Assembly: GCF_937616625.2 (NCBI RefSeq)
Contig: NC_065572.1
Coordinates: 75,576,653-75,640,652, forward strand
DNA length: 64,000 nucleotides
Origin: Mercurialis annua
Lineage: Eukaryota; Streptophyta; Magnoliopsida; Malpighiales; Euphorbiaceae
Direction of reading: 5' to 3'
Part shown: positions 1 through 15,300 of the stretch, in pieces
Position numbering within the stretch: position 1 is the first letter of the stretch
Layout: the number at the start of each line of letters is the position of its first letter
Translations under genes and position numbers: made by a program
Notes under the pieces: model-generated
Database searches by the model: none
The model's input: the letters and a program-made list of their open reading frames with translations, nothing else
What the model was told of the DNA's origin: nothing

Positions 1-2959
1 ACGGCTAATTAGATTATAACCCATTAAGTTCGCAATGCACCGATTTAGCCCGCTTAGATTCCAGCAAGCAAATCAATAGTTCGTCGCCCGGATAAATTTC
101 TCCAGAAATCATCCTTTTGGACACTTCAGTCCCTTATCATTTTTTACCCGTCCGAAAAATAGGTGTCTATGGTACGGTTTAAGTTTATCAATGGTTTATT
201 AACGGTAATAAATATTAATTTATTATAAGTATACTAATGATATATACTAATAATAAATTATTATAAATTTTAAAAAAATATAGTTTATTTATCACAATTT
301 TTAAGTTTACCAACGACTTGCTAAGGATATGCTAAAAATTAAATTTAATATATGTTTACCAACGGTTTACTCACAGTCATTACTTTACATATAATCCAGT
401 TAGAATCAAATAAAAAATAGAAAATTAATATTTATTGAAATTCATAACATAGTTATGAAGGCATATAAAACTTTTAACCACTAAACAAACAAGAACTTGT
501 TATTAATTATACTCAAATTCATAGCATCATGATAGCAAATACATACAATTGCAACATAAATACGACAACTTTAATTGATGCACAACATCAAAGCAGCGAC
601 AACTTGATCATGAGCCAAACACTAAACATACTCCGAAATAATTAGAAAACTATCAAAATTAGGACGAAATATCAAAAAGAAAACCGAGCAATAGCGGCGG
701 CAGAAAATCGACAAAAATAATAAAAAATTGTATTTTAAAGAATATAATTTAAATAATTTGAAGGATGATTTGCCGTTAATTGAGCTCTAGGGGTAGTAGC
801 GGCGGCGGTAGATGATCCCGGCAAAAGGTGAGCCGGCTATTGTGGGTGTGGTTGCGGTAGAATAATGAAAGAATAGGGCGAATAAAAGGGGCAAACAGAT
901 TCCAATACTATGTGGTTATTGCAGAACTGTAAAATTTAAACAAAAAAACATAAAATCAAAAGAAGGAAAACAGCACAACATGTTTTAACAAAAAGGAAAA
1001 TAGCGTCGTAATTGTGAAATTAAGTTGGGTTTTTAACGCATTCTATGTAATTTTCTTAATAGGCAAATAACACAGGTCCACACAACATTCGAACTTATAT
1101 TTTTGCGTCACATAAATTAATTTTATTTTTTATCAATTAGATCCCATATTTATATTTAGAATCACATAAATCACTTTTATTTTTTTTATTCACTTAGAAT
1201 TCAAACTACTAATTTATATATTCCAAACGCGTGATTTATTTAATCTCGAGACATAAATTTGGAAATTTAATTAACTAAATTAATCTATTTGATTTCGAGA
1301 CACAAGTTTGGTGTTTCATTGTTTATTTTTTTTGGAAAAATGGACAATTTAGCTATTACTAAAATTGATAGCCCTCCAAATAACATTACATTATTAAATC
1401 ATTCAAATATAACAAACTAAGTAATATAGAAAATTTGAAAATATATAATTGTTTAAAAAAAATAGTCGAGCATCGTCGTTCGGCTAATTGACTAAAAATG
1501 ATAAATATAACTTATTTGATCACGAGAAACAAGTACGATAGCAGGATTTAAGGGCGTAGGTAAGGTGAGGCCAGTTGTGGCGGACGCCCCCCATACCACT
1601 GGCCGAAATCATAAATTTTGTTTATCGTCGTCGAACAAAATTACCTCTATGTAGTAATTATCGCTTTTAAAAAAATTGTTACCTACTGCGATTTAGGTTA
1701 TTAATAAAGAAAGATGTATCTCTTAATAAAAAACGGTAAATAAAATGATGATTTTATTGGGATTTTTGTCAATTCATAATTAATAGTATTATATATTTAG
1801 GATGAAGATTTCTTTATTGATTTTTGTTGTAAGCCCGAAACAATAATTTTAACTACTTAAATATTTAAGTATAATTTAAATTGGTCAACCTTATGTAAAC
1901 TGAGTGACTCTCCTAAATTATATTTTTGATTTGACCATTGGCTACCATTGTCATAAAACATGTAACAAAAAAAGACATAAAGAAGGCGATAATTAGATTA
2001 GGTTTATGTTTCATTTTTTAATAAAATTTATCAAAAGGACTTTGTTTTAATTAATTTAAAACCATATTATTTTGATGTATGTTTTTTTAACAAATATATA
2101 ACGCTAAAAGGACGTTTTGACAGATGTCGTCCCACCTGACTTATAGTTCTTCTGCCTTTGCCTGATAGCAATAAAAATTACCTCAGTATAGCGCTCATCA
2201 ACAACATCAAAATTATTTCTATTATATAAGCTCTCTCTTTTAGTTATGAACCTCGCAAGTGTCTTATGTTATAATTTAATTAAACTTGAAATCAATATGA
2301 GGAATTAATTAAATTTAGAAAGGAGTGTAAATGATTTATTCCATTCTTTAATCCTTTACTGAATTAATAACTTATGCTTTTAGGGAGAGCGTTGGTGAAA
2401 AATGATGATCACCACCTTATTATGATACGATAGGTTAATATTATGAATCAAAAAGTGTTCATAAGTTAGTGTCATAGTTATTTTAACAGATTTTGCACAC
2501 AAACTTAGAGAATATATTACTTTTTTGCGATCAGGTGCTTGTGCCAATATAGTTTCCCAAGCCATTTCCATCCATTTACTACTATTAGTATCAACAATTC
2601 TATGATAAACTTTGAAAATCATAATATATAAAGTTAATATATGCACTATGAGGTCTAGATTATTTGTTCCTAAAATAAATCGTATCACTACAAACTCTAC
2701 AGGAGCTATACCGGTGGTGTTAAGAAGATGAAAGCTCTTATCTCCAACAACTACGCATCTCTGCCGGATAGCTTTGGAGTTTCAGACATTATTGACAAAA
2801 TCGTCAAAGCGTTGTGGCGTTGGATCTTTATTTAAATCGAAAATGAATACCTGTAGAGCTTTCATAGCAGCCATGATCATGACCCTTCATCTCAGCAATT
2901 TGTGTAGGGTAAGATCCATGGCATTGGTGATATTAGGGTTAAATCATTTTCTTATCAGT
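1..2959. other. AT-rich intergenic DNA, no supported gene
   Basis: No reading frame here resembles a protein family I know. The longest open stretches (2380-2688 on the minus strand, 2774-3034 on the plus strand) lack conserved motifs and splice-linked partners. A slightly GC-richer patch at about 2690-2960 has a sequence texture closer to old coding DNA, but no frame reads through it in a recognisable way. A short GC-rich patch at about 1550-1612 resembles the opening of the tandem repeat units found at 2960-4450. Confidence 0.6.
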
Positions 2960-4450
2960 TTTATTGATGATTTGCACCACCACTGGCTGTCACTTCAATT
3001 GGCTTTGCCTAAATTTTTCCATAATCCGGATTAGCATCATTCAATAAAATAACTAAGCCTAATAAATTATTTTTAGACTAATTTTTAATATTAAATTAAG
3101 TCATAATCCTAATTGGACAATATGTTTTTAAATTACCTTGATCAAAAGTATTATAAAGCGGAAATACATTTTTATTAGATATATACGAATAAGAATACGA
3201 AAAAAATGAATGATAAATAAATATTATATAAAAAAAAGTTAATTAAGAGAATAGAGGGGTGAGCTTATAAGATTAAAAAAAAAGTGGCCTTATATTATTA
3301 TCCAAACGCAGGAGCGGAGGTAAGGCGGGGCGAGCTACTACTTCAATTGGCCTAGCTCCGATTTCTCCATGATTCGGATTAGCACTTTTATTTTATCACT
3401 ATTTCCCTCTTCAATTGGCTTTGCCCCAATTTATCCATGATTTAGATCAACATCTTTTTATGAAATAATTAAACATAGCAAATTAATTTCAAACAAAATA
3501 CAAACTAATTTTTAACATTAAATTAAGTCATAATCATTATTAGACAGTACGTGAGAGAAAATCATATTAGACATGACATACAACTATATACGAATAGGAC
3601 GTGAACAAGATTAATGATAAATAAATATTATATAAAGAATATCAATGAAGAGAATAGATGAGTGAGCTTATAGGATAAAAAAATGAGCTTATATCAGTAC
3701 CCAAATGCAGGGGCAGACGTAAAGTGGGATGAGTTCCCACTTCGATTGGCTTTACCTCAGTTTTTCCATAATTCAGATCAACACCTTTATTTCATCAGTG
3801 GTTACAATTTCAATCGACTTTATCCCAATTTTTCTATGACTTAGATCTGTATATTTGTATAAAATAATTAAACCAAACACATAAATCCAAGGAAATATAA
3901 TCTATTTTCTAAAATTAAATTAAGACATGATTATAATTGGACAATACGTTAATAAATTACCTTTAAGAAAAATATTACAAGGTCAATGTTTGACTTTAAT
4001 ATGGCTATGAAAGTGGAGAAAACATTCTATTAGACATGACGTTTAACATATGAATAAGAATGTAAAGAAGACGAATGATAAATTGATATTATAGAAAAAA
4101 TATTAATTAAGAGAATAAAGGAATGAGTTTATATGATAAAAAAAGAGTACCTAGACAAAGGGTGAAAATAAAATGGGGCGAGCTGCCACCTTAATTGGTT
4201 TTATCCCAATTTCTTCCCGACTTAAATTAAATTTTTTATTTCACTTCACTAATGGCTGCCACTTCAATTGTCTTTGTCATATTTTTTTCATAATTCGGAT
4301 CACTATCTTTTTATAAAATAATTAAACTTAACAAATTAGTTTTAGATAAACATAGCTAATTTCCAACAGTAAATTAAGTCATATTCATGATTGGACAACA
4401 CATTAATAAATTATCTTTATTATAAATTCGATGTTTGACCTGGTAACTTC
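2960..4450. repeat. Degenerate tandem repeat, about four units of 370-460 bp
   Basis: The same ordered set of phrases recurs at about 2990, 3410, 3810 and 4265: a 'cacttcaattggcttt' opening, then 'tccataattcgga', then 'aaataattaaac', then 'taaattaagtcata' and 'attggacaa'. Later in the first units come 'aatgataaataaatatta' and a GC-richer 'aggcggggcgag' phrase. Units differ by many substitutions and indels, so the array is old. It may derive from successive insertions or from unequal exchange of a transposon fragment. No coding function is visible. Confidence 0.7.
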
Positions 4451-5007
4451 TTGCTTTTTCTTACCTTTTACTGCCGTCGTAATATTATGAACTCATATTT
4501 AACTTAATGAACTCGAAACATAATGTTTTGGCCGAGTATACATTACTCTTGAAAGAAAAGTGTTGATTTATAGAGTTAACCTTTTTAGTTCAACATGTTG
4601 AGATATTTTATCTCTTATATATGAATCATTAAACAAATTAGTTTTTATAATTCAATGATACAAATAATTTTATTTATTTTTTAAAATAAAATCAGACGAA
4701 AAAGAGGTTAGTGCCATCATATATCACATTTTTTTATGTTTTTTCTTCGATTAAAGCATCTTTTTTAAAACGTCTCACCTATTATTTCAATCTTTTATCA
4801 TGTGGCAAATGTATAAAATGACGCCGTTTTGGTCATTCACACGGTTAAAAACAACATCATTGTTACAAAAAGATAAAACATAAAACATAAACTGGGATTT
4901 AGAATGAAAAGTTTAAAAATATTGAGGTGTTGTGTGAGATGTTTTGTAAATTGTGTTTAAATCGAGAAATACGCAAAAGATTGTGATATATGACGACATT
5001 AAAAAAA

Positions 5008-5444
5008 GGCTAAATTCATTATGGGGTCCCTAAACTATATTGTTTTGGTTCATCAGGTTCCTCAACTTATATTTGGCTTCTTCAGGTTTTTAAATTTTTA
5101 TTTTTTGGTTCATCAGGTCCTTCAATTTTATTTGGTTTACCCAGGTCTTTAAATTTTTGTTTTTTTTTGTTTATCAGATTCCTTAATTTCTATTTGACTT
5201 CCTCAAATACCTAAAAATTTGTTTTTTTGATTCGTTAGGTTCTTAAACGGATATCCGTTTAAGGACCCAATTAAACAAAAAAACAAAAGTTTAGGCACTT
5301 AATGAACCATAAAATAAAATTTTAGAGATTTATGAGGGATTTGATGAAGTAAAAACAAAAATTCGGAGATCCGAAGAAGACAAATAGAAGATTAAGGATC
5401 CGATGAATCAAAACCGTATAATTTAGGGATCCAAAAATAGGTCT
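5008..5444. mobile_element. Foldback MITE-like element, about 437 bp
   Basis: The two halves are imperfect inverted copies of each other. The left arm runs through 'ggtccctaaactata' and the right arm through the complementary 'tataatttagggatcc'. The centre is a perfect 22-bp palindrome at 5242-5263 built on 'aaacggatatccgttt'. There is no coding capacity. The outer ends are degraded and I could not define a target-site duplication, so the superfamily is left open. Confidence 0.65.
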
Positions 5445-5479
5445 AGAAAGAAAAAACTGTGTCAAAATATAAGGGACGA

Positions 5480-6150
5480 TGACAAAAGTACCTAAAATTT
5501 TAAAAATATTTACAAAAGTACCTGTAAACTTTTTTTATTTACAAAAATACGACTGATTTAAAATTAATTACAAAAGTATCAAAAAATAAAAATTAATTAC
5601 AAAAGTATGATTTGTATAATGTCGGTATAATTATGGTATAATTTTGGAATATTAAAACTATAAATCAGATAATTTAAAAATAATATTTGGTTTATTATTG
5701 GTATAATTTCAGTATATTTTTGGTATATTGATTATAAATTTTTATATATATTTTCTAGTTGATAACATGTATTTTTTTTTATGTGTATTTTTTACTATAG
5801 TTGGTAATGAACAAAAAAATTTATATACTCTTGGTATACTGATGGTATAATTTTGGTATATTATTAATTTAATTTTCAGTATACGATTTGATGTAATTTT
5901 GGTAAATTTTTATTTAATATTAATAAAATCTCAGTATGTATAATTTTGGTATAATTTTGGTACAATGTTGATATAATGTTAGTTTATTAGTGTACTAACA
6001 TTATACCCACAGTATACACCGTATGTTTGATATTATTTTTTATTTTTTTGTACTTTTGTAAATATTATTAATATTTTTGTAAATGAAAAAAGTCAACATA
6101 TACTTTTGTAATTATTTTCATTTTTTTGGTAAATGGTGTAATTTCCTCAA
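5480..6150. mobile_element. Foldback element with internal TATAATTTTGG minisatellite
   Basis: The left end (about 5480-5610) repeats 'ttacaaaagtat' and 'atttacaaaaat' phrases, and the right end (about 6040-6150) carries their reverse complements, giving long imperfect terminal inverted repeats. The interior (about 5620-5990) is an irregular minisatellite of 'ggtataattttggtata'-like units. There is no coding capacity. It ends about 160 bp before the MSH3 start codon, so it forms the distal edge of the MSH3 promoter region. Confidence 0.55.
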
Positions 6151-6309
6151 AATATAAAGTATTTGGGCCGGGCTTGACAGCACCCAGATGGCCCGATATG
6201 CGAATCAGAACATGAGTGTCATCAACCCACTGAAAAACCGAGAGGAATAAGAACAAGAAGCGCGCGAAGCTGCTCAGAGACTGACCGATCTTTTCAAATT
6301 TCATAAACC

Positions 6310-9300
6310 ATGGGCAAGCAAAAACAACTGGTCATTTCCCGGTTCTTCGCACGAAAGCCTGAAACAAATAACCCGCCGCCACCGTCACCGCCTCCACCAG
6401 TATCATCTTCTCCACCACCCAAAATTTCAACAACCGTCTCCTTCTCTCCCGCCAAACGCAAACTCCTCTCTACCCATCTCACCACCACCCCCAAAAAACC
6501 CAAACTTTCTTATGACATTCCTACCCCCTCCTCCTCCTCCTCATCTCTCCACCAAAAATTCCTCGACAAACTTCTAGAACCTTCCTCTCCTGAAACCTCA
6601 ATAAAACCACCCTCTTCATCATGTCCTAATATCAAGTACACCCCACTAGAGCAGCAAGTAGTTAACCTCAAAACCAAGTACCCTGATGTTCTTTTAATGA
6701 TTGAAGTTGGTTACAAGTACCGATTTTTCGGACCAGATGCTCAAATTGCGGCTACAGTATTAGGGATTTATGCACATAAGGATCATAACTTTATGACGGC
6801 CAGCATACCAACTTATCGGTTAAATGTCCACGTCAGAAGATTGGTTAGCGCTGGCTATAAAGTTGGGGTTGTTAAACAGACTGAGACTGCTGCTATTAAA
6901 GCACATGGGGATAATAAAGTTGGCCCATTTTGTAGAGGGTTGTCGGCGTTGTATACGAAGGCGACTTTGGAGGCTGCGGCGGATGTTGGTGGCGGAGAAG
7001 AGCGGTGTGGGGGTGGGAGCAATTATTTGTGTTGTGTTGTTGATAAAAGTGAGAGTGGTGAGTTTGATACGAGGATTGGGTTTGTTGGTGTGGAGATTTC
7101 AACTGGTGATGTTGTTTATGGTGAGTTTAGTGATGGTCTTTTGAGGAGTGGACTTGAGGCTGCTGTTTTGAGTTTGGCTCCTGCTGAGTTGCTGCTCGGA
7201 GACCCGCTTTCTAAAGAAACTGAGAAGGTACTTCTTTTTTAGTTACATAATTATATGGAATCTGTAATTTGTATAGGGAAGGTGTTTTTAATGTTGTTAT
7301 GGAACATATGAACTAATGTCAATTTCATGCCATTTGGTTTGTCAAAATTAGAAAGAGAATGAATTTTAGAGTTTTGTATGTCGATCCAGACTGATAAATG
7401 GCTCTATTTCTTCAATCAGTTGCTCCTTGCATATGCTGGACCTTCCTCAAATGTCAGAGTGGAGCGAACCTCGCGAGTTCACTTAAGTGATGGTGGTGCA
7501 CTTGCTGAAGTGATGTCTTTATATGAGACGGCGAGTAAACATACGGCAGTCTGTGAGGATCAACAAAGGACGGACATGATAGAGCACGGCAATACTTCCT
7601 TGGCTATTGAGGTGCGATATTCCATCGTTATTTTTACACTATCAAAGTACATAAAACCAATGCAAAGAAAAAAATAGGTTTCTTCAACCCTCTTTACGGG
7701 CTAGATGTGAATTTGTACATTGATTATGCTTATTAGTCTTTTTTTTAATTAACGCTTAAATCTCTTGCACCAAAAAGGGAATCATGAACATGCCAGATTT
7801 GGCTGTGCAAGCGTTGGCCTTAACCATCTCTCATTTAAAACAATTTGGATTTGAACAAATTTTGAGTCTTGGAGCTTCATTTCGACCATTCTCTAGCAAC
7901 ATGGAGATGATCCTTTCAGGCAATACACTTCAACAATTAGAGGTAATTGAATATTTAATGTTCTGAAAGATTCGTTATTGTGGATTTTAGCTCAATTAAA
8001 CTGTCAGCAAAGTTTCATTGTATACCTTCCTCCTACTAATTGAACTTGGAACTATTTCATTGATTTGCATGGAGTATAACTATACAGTGTACAAGGTGTA
8101 AACATTTGCCAGACACTTCACCAGCTAATCTTGAATTGTTATTCCCACTATTTTATGACTTTCACTTATCCTTCAGGCCTTAGTAATACTTAAACGCACG
8201 TGTCACTGAATGCAGGTTTTGAGGAATAACTCAAATGGGTCCGAGTCTGGCTCCTTGCTGCAGATCATGAATTGTACTATTACCATTTCTGGTTCCCGGT
8301 TAATAAGACACTGGGTATGGCATAATTGTAATTCCAAGTTCCAACATATCTTTCTTGCAACATTTTTTCTCTCGGACATCTCCCAATATATTATTTATAT
8401 GTCCTATTTTGTGATTCAGGTGGCTCACCCTTTATGTGATAAAGAGATGATATCTGCTCGTCTTGATGCTGTTTCTGAGATTTCAGAATCCATGATGTCT
8501 TATAACGCATCACAAAATGTTGGTGAATTTGGGGAAGAGGATTATAATTTTTCAATTGAAAAGCCTGACTTCTATTGCTTGCTTACTTCCGTTTTGACAA
8601 TGTTGGGAAAATCACCTGATATTCAGCGCGGAATTACAAGAATTTTTCATCGGACTGCCACTGCATCTGAGGTGATTTTTTTATCTTCTTGCTGAGACTG
8701 CTCATATATGGCACTTCTTAAAATATGTGCCTCATATGTCTTTCTGATCATCAACCCTTCTATCTTGTACTCTTGTGGGCTGCAGGGTAAATATGTGCAT
8801 AGACAATCTTATTACCACCCGTTGTTTTCTTCTTCTTTTTTCCATTTTGCTAGAATTTTGCGTCTTTCAGTGACCTGCTTTATAGTTGGATTTGATTACT
8901 GTATTATTTGTTTTTTCTTTTTCATGCTATTTTTTATGATGTGCAATGAAGCTATTGATTTTGTTTCTAGTCTATGTAAGAGAGAACGAGACCTTAACAT
9001 TTGCCACCTCCACTTCTTGAGAGTTCATCTTCCAAAGTATTCTCGAGTCCTAGATATTGCCAGGTGTCTGGACTGAATGTTGGTGCAGCGGGACGTGAGG
9101 GTCCGGATCGTATATTTCAATTCAAAATTGGAATTCCAACAATTCGGATCCAGAAATTGATCATATCAATAACAAATGGATCGTCGTATCATCTAGTAAT
9201 TAAAGCACGCATCTAGAAACCGTAAGAAGAATACCTATGTCGATTCTCCAACGATTCTTGTAGTCCCGATAGTACGGCGACCTCAAGCTCGTCCACACGA

Positions 9301-12300
9301 GTATGCGTCCGATTGAATCCTCGCCTTGAAGTAATCTGCTAGAGTTCCTCTTGCCGAGCAACCCTAAGCTCAAACTCTTGCCTCGATTACGTCTTTGCTG
9401 GGATGTATAAAAAACTTTCTCCAAGCTTTTCTGTGATTGATGACTACTTGAACTCCTTCAAATATGGTCTCTTTAGTGTGGTGTGGTGTAGAATAAGCAA
9501 AGGCAACCTCTATTTATAGGGTAGAGCTTTGCTTAAGAATGCAACACCTCACATGCTAGGTGTCACACACCCAGCAAAGGTGTTGCCACCATTCGACACC
9601 TCACATGCTAGGTGTCACACACCAAGCATAGGTGTTGCCACCATCTGACACATCACATGCTAGGTGTCACACATCAAGCATAGGTGTTGCCACCTTCTGA
9701 CACGTCGGATGCTAGGTGTCACACACAGAGACATACATGACATCATCACGTGACATCATCATATGACATCATCACATGACATCATCGTGACATCATCGTG
9801 ACATCATCACATGACATCATCGTGACATCATCACATGACATCATCATGACATCATCACATGACATCATCACATTAACTTGGATAAAATACAATTAGGTGC
9901 CTACTAATTTATAACTCTTACAAATTAGTCCCTAATTTATACTTGTTTTTCATCTTAGATTAATTTCCGAGATATGCTAGTATCTATATGAAATCGATCT
10001 CTCGTAAACTCAATCGGTTACACACCCTATTGTGTGTGACTAACTAGGTTCACATCTATATGGCAACGAGAGTCATAAGAAACGCCTTTCTTATATTAAA
10101 TAATTAAATCCCATTAATTATTAATTCTCGTAGATCGTGAGTGACGTCTAGCAACATATCACGACCCCCAAATAGATATGAATGTTTCGATGCATTCTTT
10201 ATGAACCAATGTTCATAATTACCGTACACTCAAAATTCCCTTTATCTAAGATTCCGATCTCGACTAGTGTCACGGTTAAGTCAAACACTGTTTGTCTTAA
10301 TCATATGACCTCATCTCAGTTCTTATTCTTGATAAATATGACTTCCACTAGAAACAACTTTCTAAGTAAGTCATATACACCCGCGCAGGTTTTATCATCC
10401 ATCAAGAACAATTTGAGATAGCATAGAATCTTTTCTCCGTTCATCCGGAGTGATAAATCCTCTCTTGGTTAAACCCCTATCTCCATATACAACTAACTAG
10501 AGCCAACACATCCCGCGACCCTAGCTCATGAAAGATCTAGGGATAAGGAGTATCAAACTCTAATCACCTATATACAAGATAGTGTCACCGCAAGTCAAAG
10601 GACATATGTACAATTATGAACTAGATGACATTAAATTGACTTTGATGAAATACCATGTATAAGTCATCTAGCGTCACTTGTTCGACCCACTCAACATCTT
10701 GAGTGTCCACATGTTTATCCTGATCTCCATCAAGTAGTATGAGACTCACTACTTCCTATAATTAGTAACTCCTTACTAATCAGGAGAATAAACAGAGGTG
10801 ACAATCTTTCCGGGATAATACGATGCCCTTATTCGTAGGACCCCATCGATCATGAACTATTATTTAGATCACATGTATAATAAAATCTGTAACTCATATT
10901 CTTAACACCTTAAGAATAGATTCTACCACAATGTGATAAGGACAATACGTAATAAATGAACACTTAGTTGATGAGACACTTAGTTCAATTAGAACATATA
11001 TATCTTTGCCATTGAGATTAGTTCTACAAATATACATGATCAAATGGCCCTAGGGCACATACTACTAACAATCTCCCACTTGCACTAGTGCCATTGGCAA
11101 CTATATCTAAGCCCCATCTTTACAAGATGTAAATCTTAATGACTCTATGTCATGTAAACCTTAATGACTCTAAGTCATGGGCTTTGTCAGTGGGTCAGCC
11201 GTGTGTTATTGGCTGATGCTATCTTTTAGAGAAACAAATTTCTCTTTCCAACAATTTCTTTATATAATATGATAATGCCTTTCCTTATGTTTGGATAAGT
11301 TGTCAGACCCAGTTTCCTTTGCTATGGCAGTAGCACCATTGTGGTCGCAGAAAAGAGGAACTGTCGACTTAATGGAAGAAACCATACTTAGTTCTATTAA
11401 GAACTATTTTATCCAAACACCTTCTATTACAACATCTCATGCCATAATATACTCGGCTTCTATAATGGAACCTGGAGTTGATTCTCGCTTAGAACACTTC
11501 TAGCTTACTACTCCTTCATTATAGATAAATATGAATCTGGAGATAGACTCTCTATCATCCATATCTGATTTATTAATCAGAATCTGTAAAACGGTCTACT
11601 TAAAAAAAACTTGTTCTCCATTAGTTAAGACCATATCTTTAGTTCTTCATAAGTACTTAAAGATATCCTTAACGACCATCCAATGTTCTCAACATGGATT
11701 TGATTGAAACTGATTAGTCCCACTAACCGCATAGACAAATTTCTAGCTTTGTAAGTGACAACACATACGTCAGACTACCAATTGCCGAAGCCTATGGTAT
11801 CTTTGCTAGATTCTTTCTTTCTTCAGAAGTCTCAGAAGACATTCCTATTCAAAGAAGAATTTCATGGCTAACTAGTATCAATCCTATTACAACTTCCATA
11901 TTGAACTACTTCAATATCTTTTCTAAGAAGAGCCTGTAGGAGAAACTACTTATTCTCTTAGATCTATCTCCATAGATTCCAACACTGAGAATATAAGTTA
12001 TTTCTTCGAGGACTTTGATGGAGTACGTATTAGATAAACCAAAGTTTTACAGAAGTTAACATTCCGATATTATTATGTATTAGTAATATGTTATCTAGAT
12101 ACAAGATCACAAAAGTGAGTCTGCTCCCACTAACCTTCTTGTAAACATTGGGTTTATCATCGTTTTTAATAAATTCGTAACTCCTTACGGCTTTATCAAG
12201 ACGACGAATCTCGAAGCTTTGTTTCCATCCACTAGGGATCATTTTAGCTTACACGCCTCGGAACCTTCTTCGGATTCAAAATCCTCGGCTTGTTCCATAT

Positions 12301-15300
12301 AGATATACTCCTTAATTTAACCATTAAGGAATGTGGTTCTTACATCCATATGTCCAACCACAAAATCTGAATGTGTAGCCTTGGTAAGAAAAATCTTGAT
12401 GGACTTAAGCATGGCTACCGGCGATAAAGTGTATTCACAATACAACTTCTTGCCTCTAGCAAAACTCTTTTGCAACAAGCCTTGCTTTAAATGTTTCCAC
12501 CTTTCCATTAGTACCAATTTTACACTTGAAGATCCATTTAAACCTTATTGGTATAATACCTTTGAATGGATCGACTAGCTCCTAAAATTTGGTTTCTTTA
12601 TATGGAATCCATTTCAGATTTTATTCCTTCAAACCAATTTTGAAGAATCTATATCACATATAGTTTCCTCATAAGTAGAGGGATCAACACTTGATCTTTT
12701 ACTCCATGACTAAACAACTCTTGTTTATCATGTGGGAAAACCATCTCTCTACGGTGGACGAGATACTCTACTTAATCTTCGAGTTGTTAATGTAGATACA
12801 TCTTTTACTAACTCCGGCTTTTAGTGGGTTTGATCAATCTTCATTGATTCATTATTTTGTTGGTAACTAGATGACTCCTCATCTAATTCTATAATCCTTT
12901 CTTAGTGTCCCTCTTGAATAAACGCTTTATTAAGAAAGACTACCACCGTTAAACAACAATTGTTTGTTCGGTTCGAATATAGAAACAATATCCTAAACTG
13001 TATTTAGGATATCCAACATAACCTTTCCATGATTGATTTTGATTCCAAATTTATCGGATATCAGTTTCCTGATATGTTCCGAAAACCCTCAAATCTTAAC
13101 ATCCTTAAGACTTGATTCCATACCATATCTCATAAGGTATCTATGGTGCAAATTTAGTTGGAATTTAATTTAGAATTTTATTTGCGGTAAGAAGTGCTTG
13201 ACCCTATAACGAGATGGATAAGTCAGTATATAGCTCATTATTGATCGTATCATTTCCCACAATGTACGATACGTCCTTCTTGACAGACGCACCATTCAAC
13301 CATGGTGTTCCCAAGGAGTAAGTTGAAAAATAATACCACATTCCTTTTAGGAACATACCAAATTCTGTACTCAAGTATTCTTCCCTTTTCGATCACATCG
13401 TAAAGTATTAATACCTTTTCCAATTTGGTTTTCTACTTCATTCTTGAAGTCATTTGAACATTTCAAAATCTTCATGTTTGTTCTTCATAAGACAAACTTA
13501 ACTATATCGTGATAAATCATCGATGTAGAAAATGAAGTATAAGTATCTACCTTGGTCCGTTTCTATAAACATACCATTTACATCACTATGTATGATCTCT
13601 TAAACGGCTTTAGCTCTACCTCTTTGTCCCACAAAGAATAATCAGGCCATGTTGCCTTTAAGATACGACTCACAAATCGGAAGAGATGCAAAATCTTGAT
13701 TGCTCAAGATTCCCATCCTATCTAACTTGTTATGTCTATCTTTTGCAATATGTCCTAATTATAAATGCCAAAGTTGTTTAGAAATTTGATAACTTATGGT
13801 ATTAATTTCCAAAACATCTTTTGCATTAAACATCTTTATTCAAGTCATAAAGAATATTTTGTACATATCCATACCCAACTCCGTATTATCAAACATAATA
13901 CTACAAACATCCTTTGTAAATAGAAAATCAACTACCAAATTTGTCATACAAATTCGGACATGATATTCCTATGTATATTGGGTAAGTACAAAAATCTTGT
14001 TTAAGTACAACTTACGTTTATTTAAGAAAATTGAAGTTGAACCTATAGCTCTTGTCACAACGCTTGCGTCATTCCCGAGATTTAAGATTACTTCATCTTT
14101 TTCCTTTCTTTCTCACTTTTACTAAATCCATAAAAGATAAACAAATGTGAGAATGAGCATCGGTATTCAATACCCAACCTTTTAAATGAGCAATTGACAT
14201 TGGAACATGAGATAGACACATGTTCTTGATGGAGTTGTTCCTCCAGTCATTGCCCTTTAAGTATTCACAATACTTAATGCAATTTCCATTTCAATGTCTT
14301 TCGGTTTGACAAAAGAAACACTTTCTTTTATTGACCGAACCGCCTTTCAAATATTCCAAATATTTCCGGCTATGACTTATACTGTCCTACATCTTAACAA
14401 ACGAAAACACTTTTCTTTGTTAACCAATGTGCATTTCTTTTTCGCAAAAGCCTTGGAGGCATCTAAATATCTTAATCAATCAAAAAATGGTTTTAAACCA
14501 CTAGCCGATTACTATCGTGAATGTCACTTAAAAGGATTCTATTTAATCTTATTATCCTTTAGATAGCAAAGATCTTCAATTAGTATTCGTGTTATTTTGT
14601 ATATTTAACCATAATGATTTGGTCTCTATCAAAATGGCCTCCCACTATCTTTTTCGAATCCTACACTTCCAAAATAGGAAACGTGAATCTTTGTTGGAAA
14701 AGATTTCAAGCGGGTGATTGAATTCTTATACTCATTTATCTTTCCCTCAAGTACTTAATGCTATTCTTGGGATCAAAATGATATATAAGTGAACAACTAC
14801 TTGTTCATCATATCTCATATGAGGTTCAATCATTTCCGGCTCCTAATGCTTTCACCCTCAAGTACTTAATGCTATTCTTGGGTTTCCACATTAGTTAAGT
14901 TTAACCCATTGAATCAACTAAGATGTATCGATTTGAATAATATACGACTCAGGTACGCCTAATTGCCTTTCTCGCCGTATATTATATCGACTACACCCGC
15001 AACATCGCATGCTTAACAATAAACTCGACAACATCTCTTGACGATATCATCTCACCCCTATGTATCCATAGCCGACAAGATGATAACTCAAAGCGTGTTA
15101 GTTTATTGCTCCAATGGAGAGCCATTGATAAATCAATTTAATGATTAATCAATATAAACTTAATCCTTTTACTTTTAGGAAGATTTCTTAGGGTTTTAAG
15201 TTATTCCGGTCTCACTAAGCCCACAACACATTTTAGCATGCATCTCATACATATTAAAGCTAAAATGAATCATGCAATCACACATGTATGATCATGGACT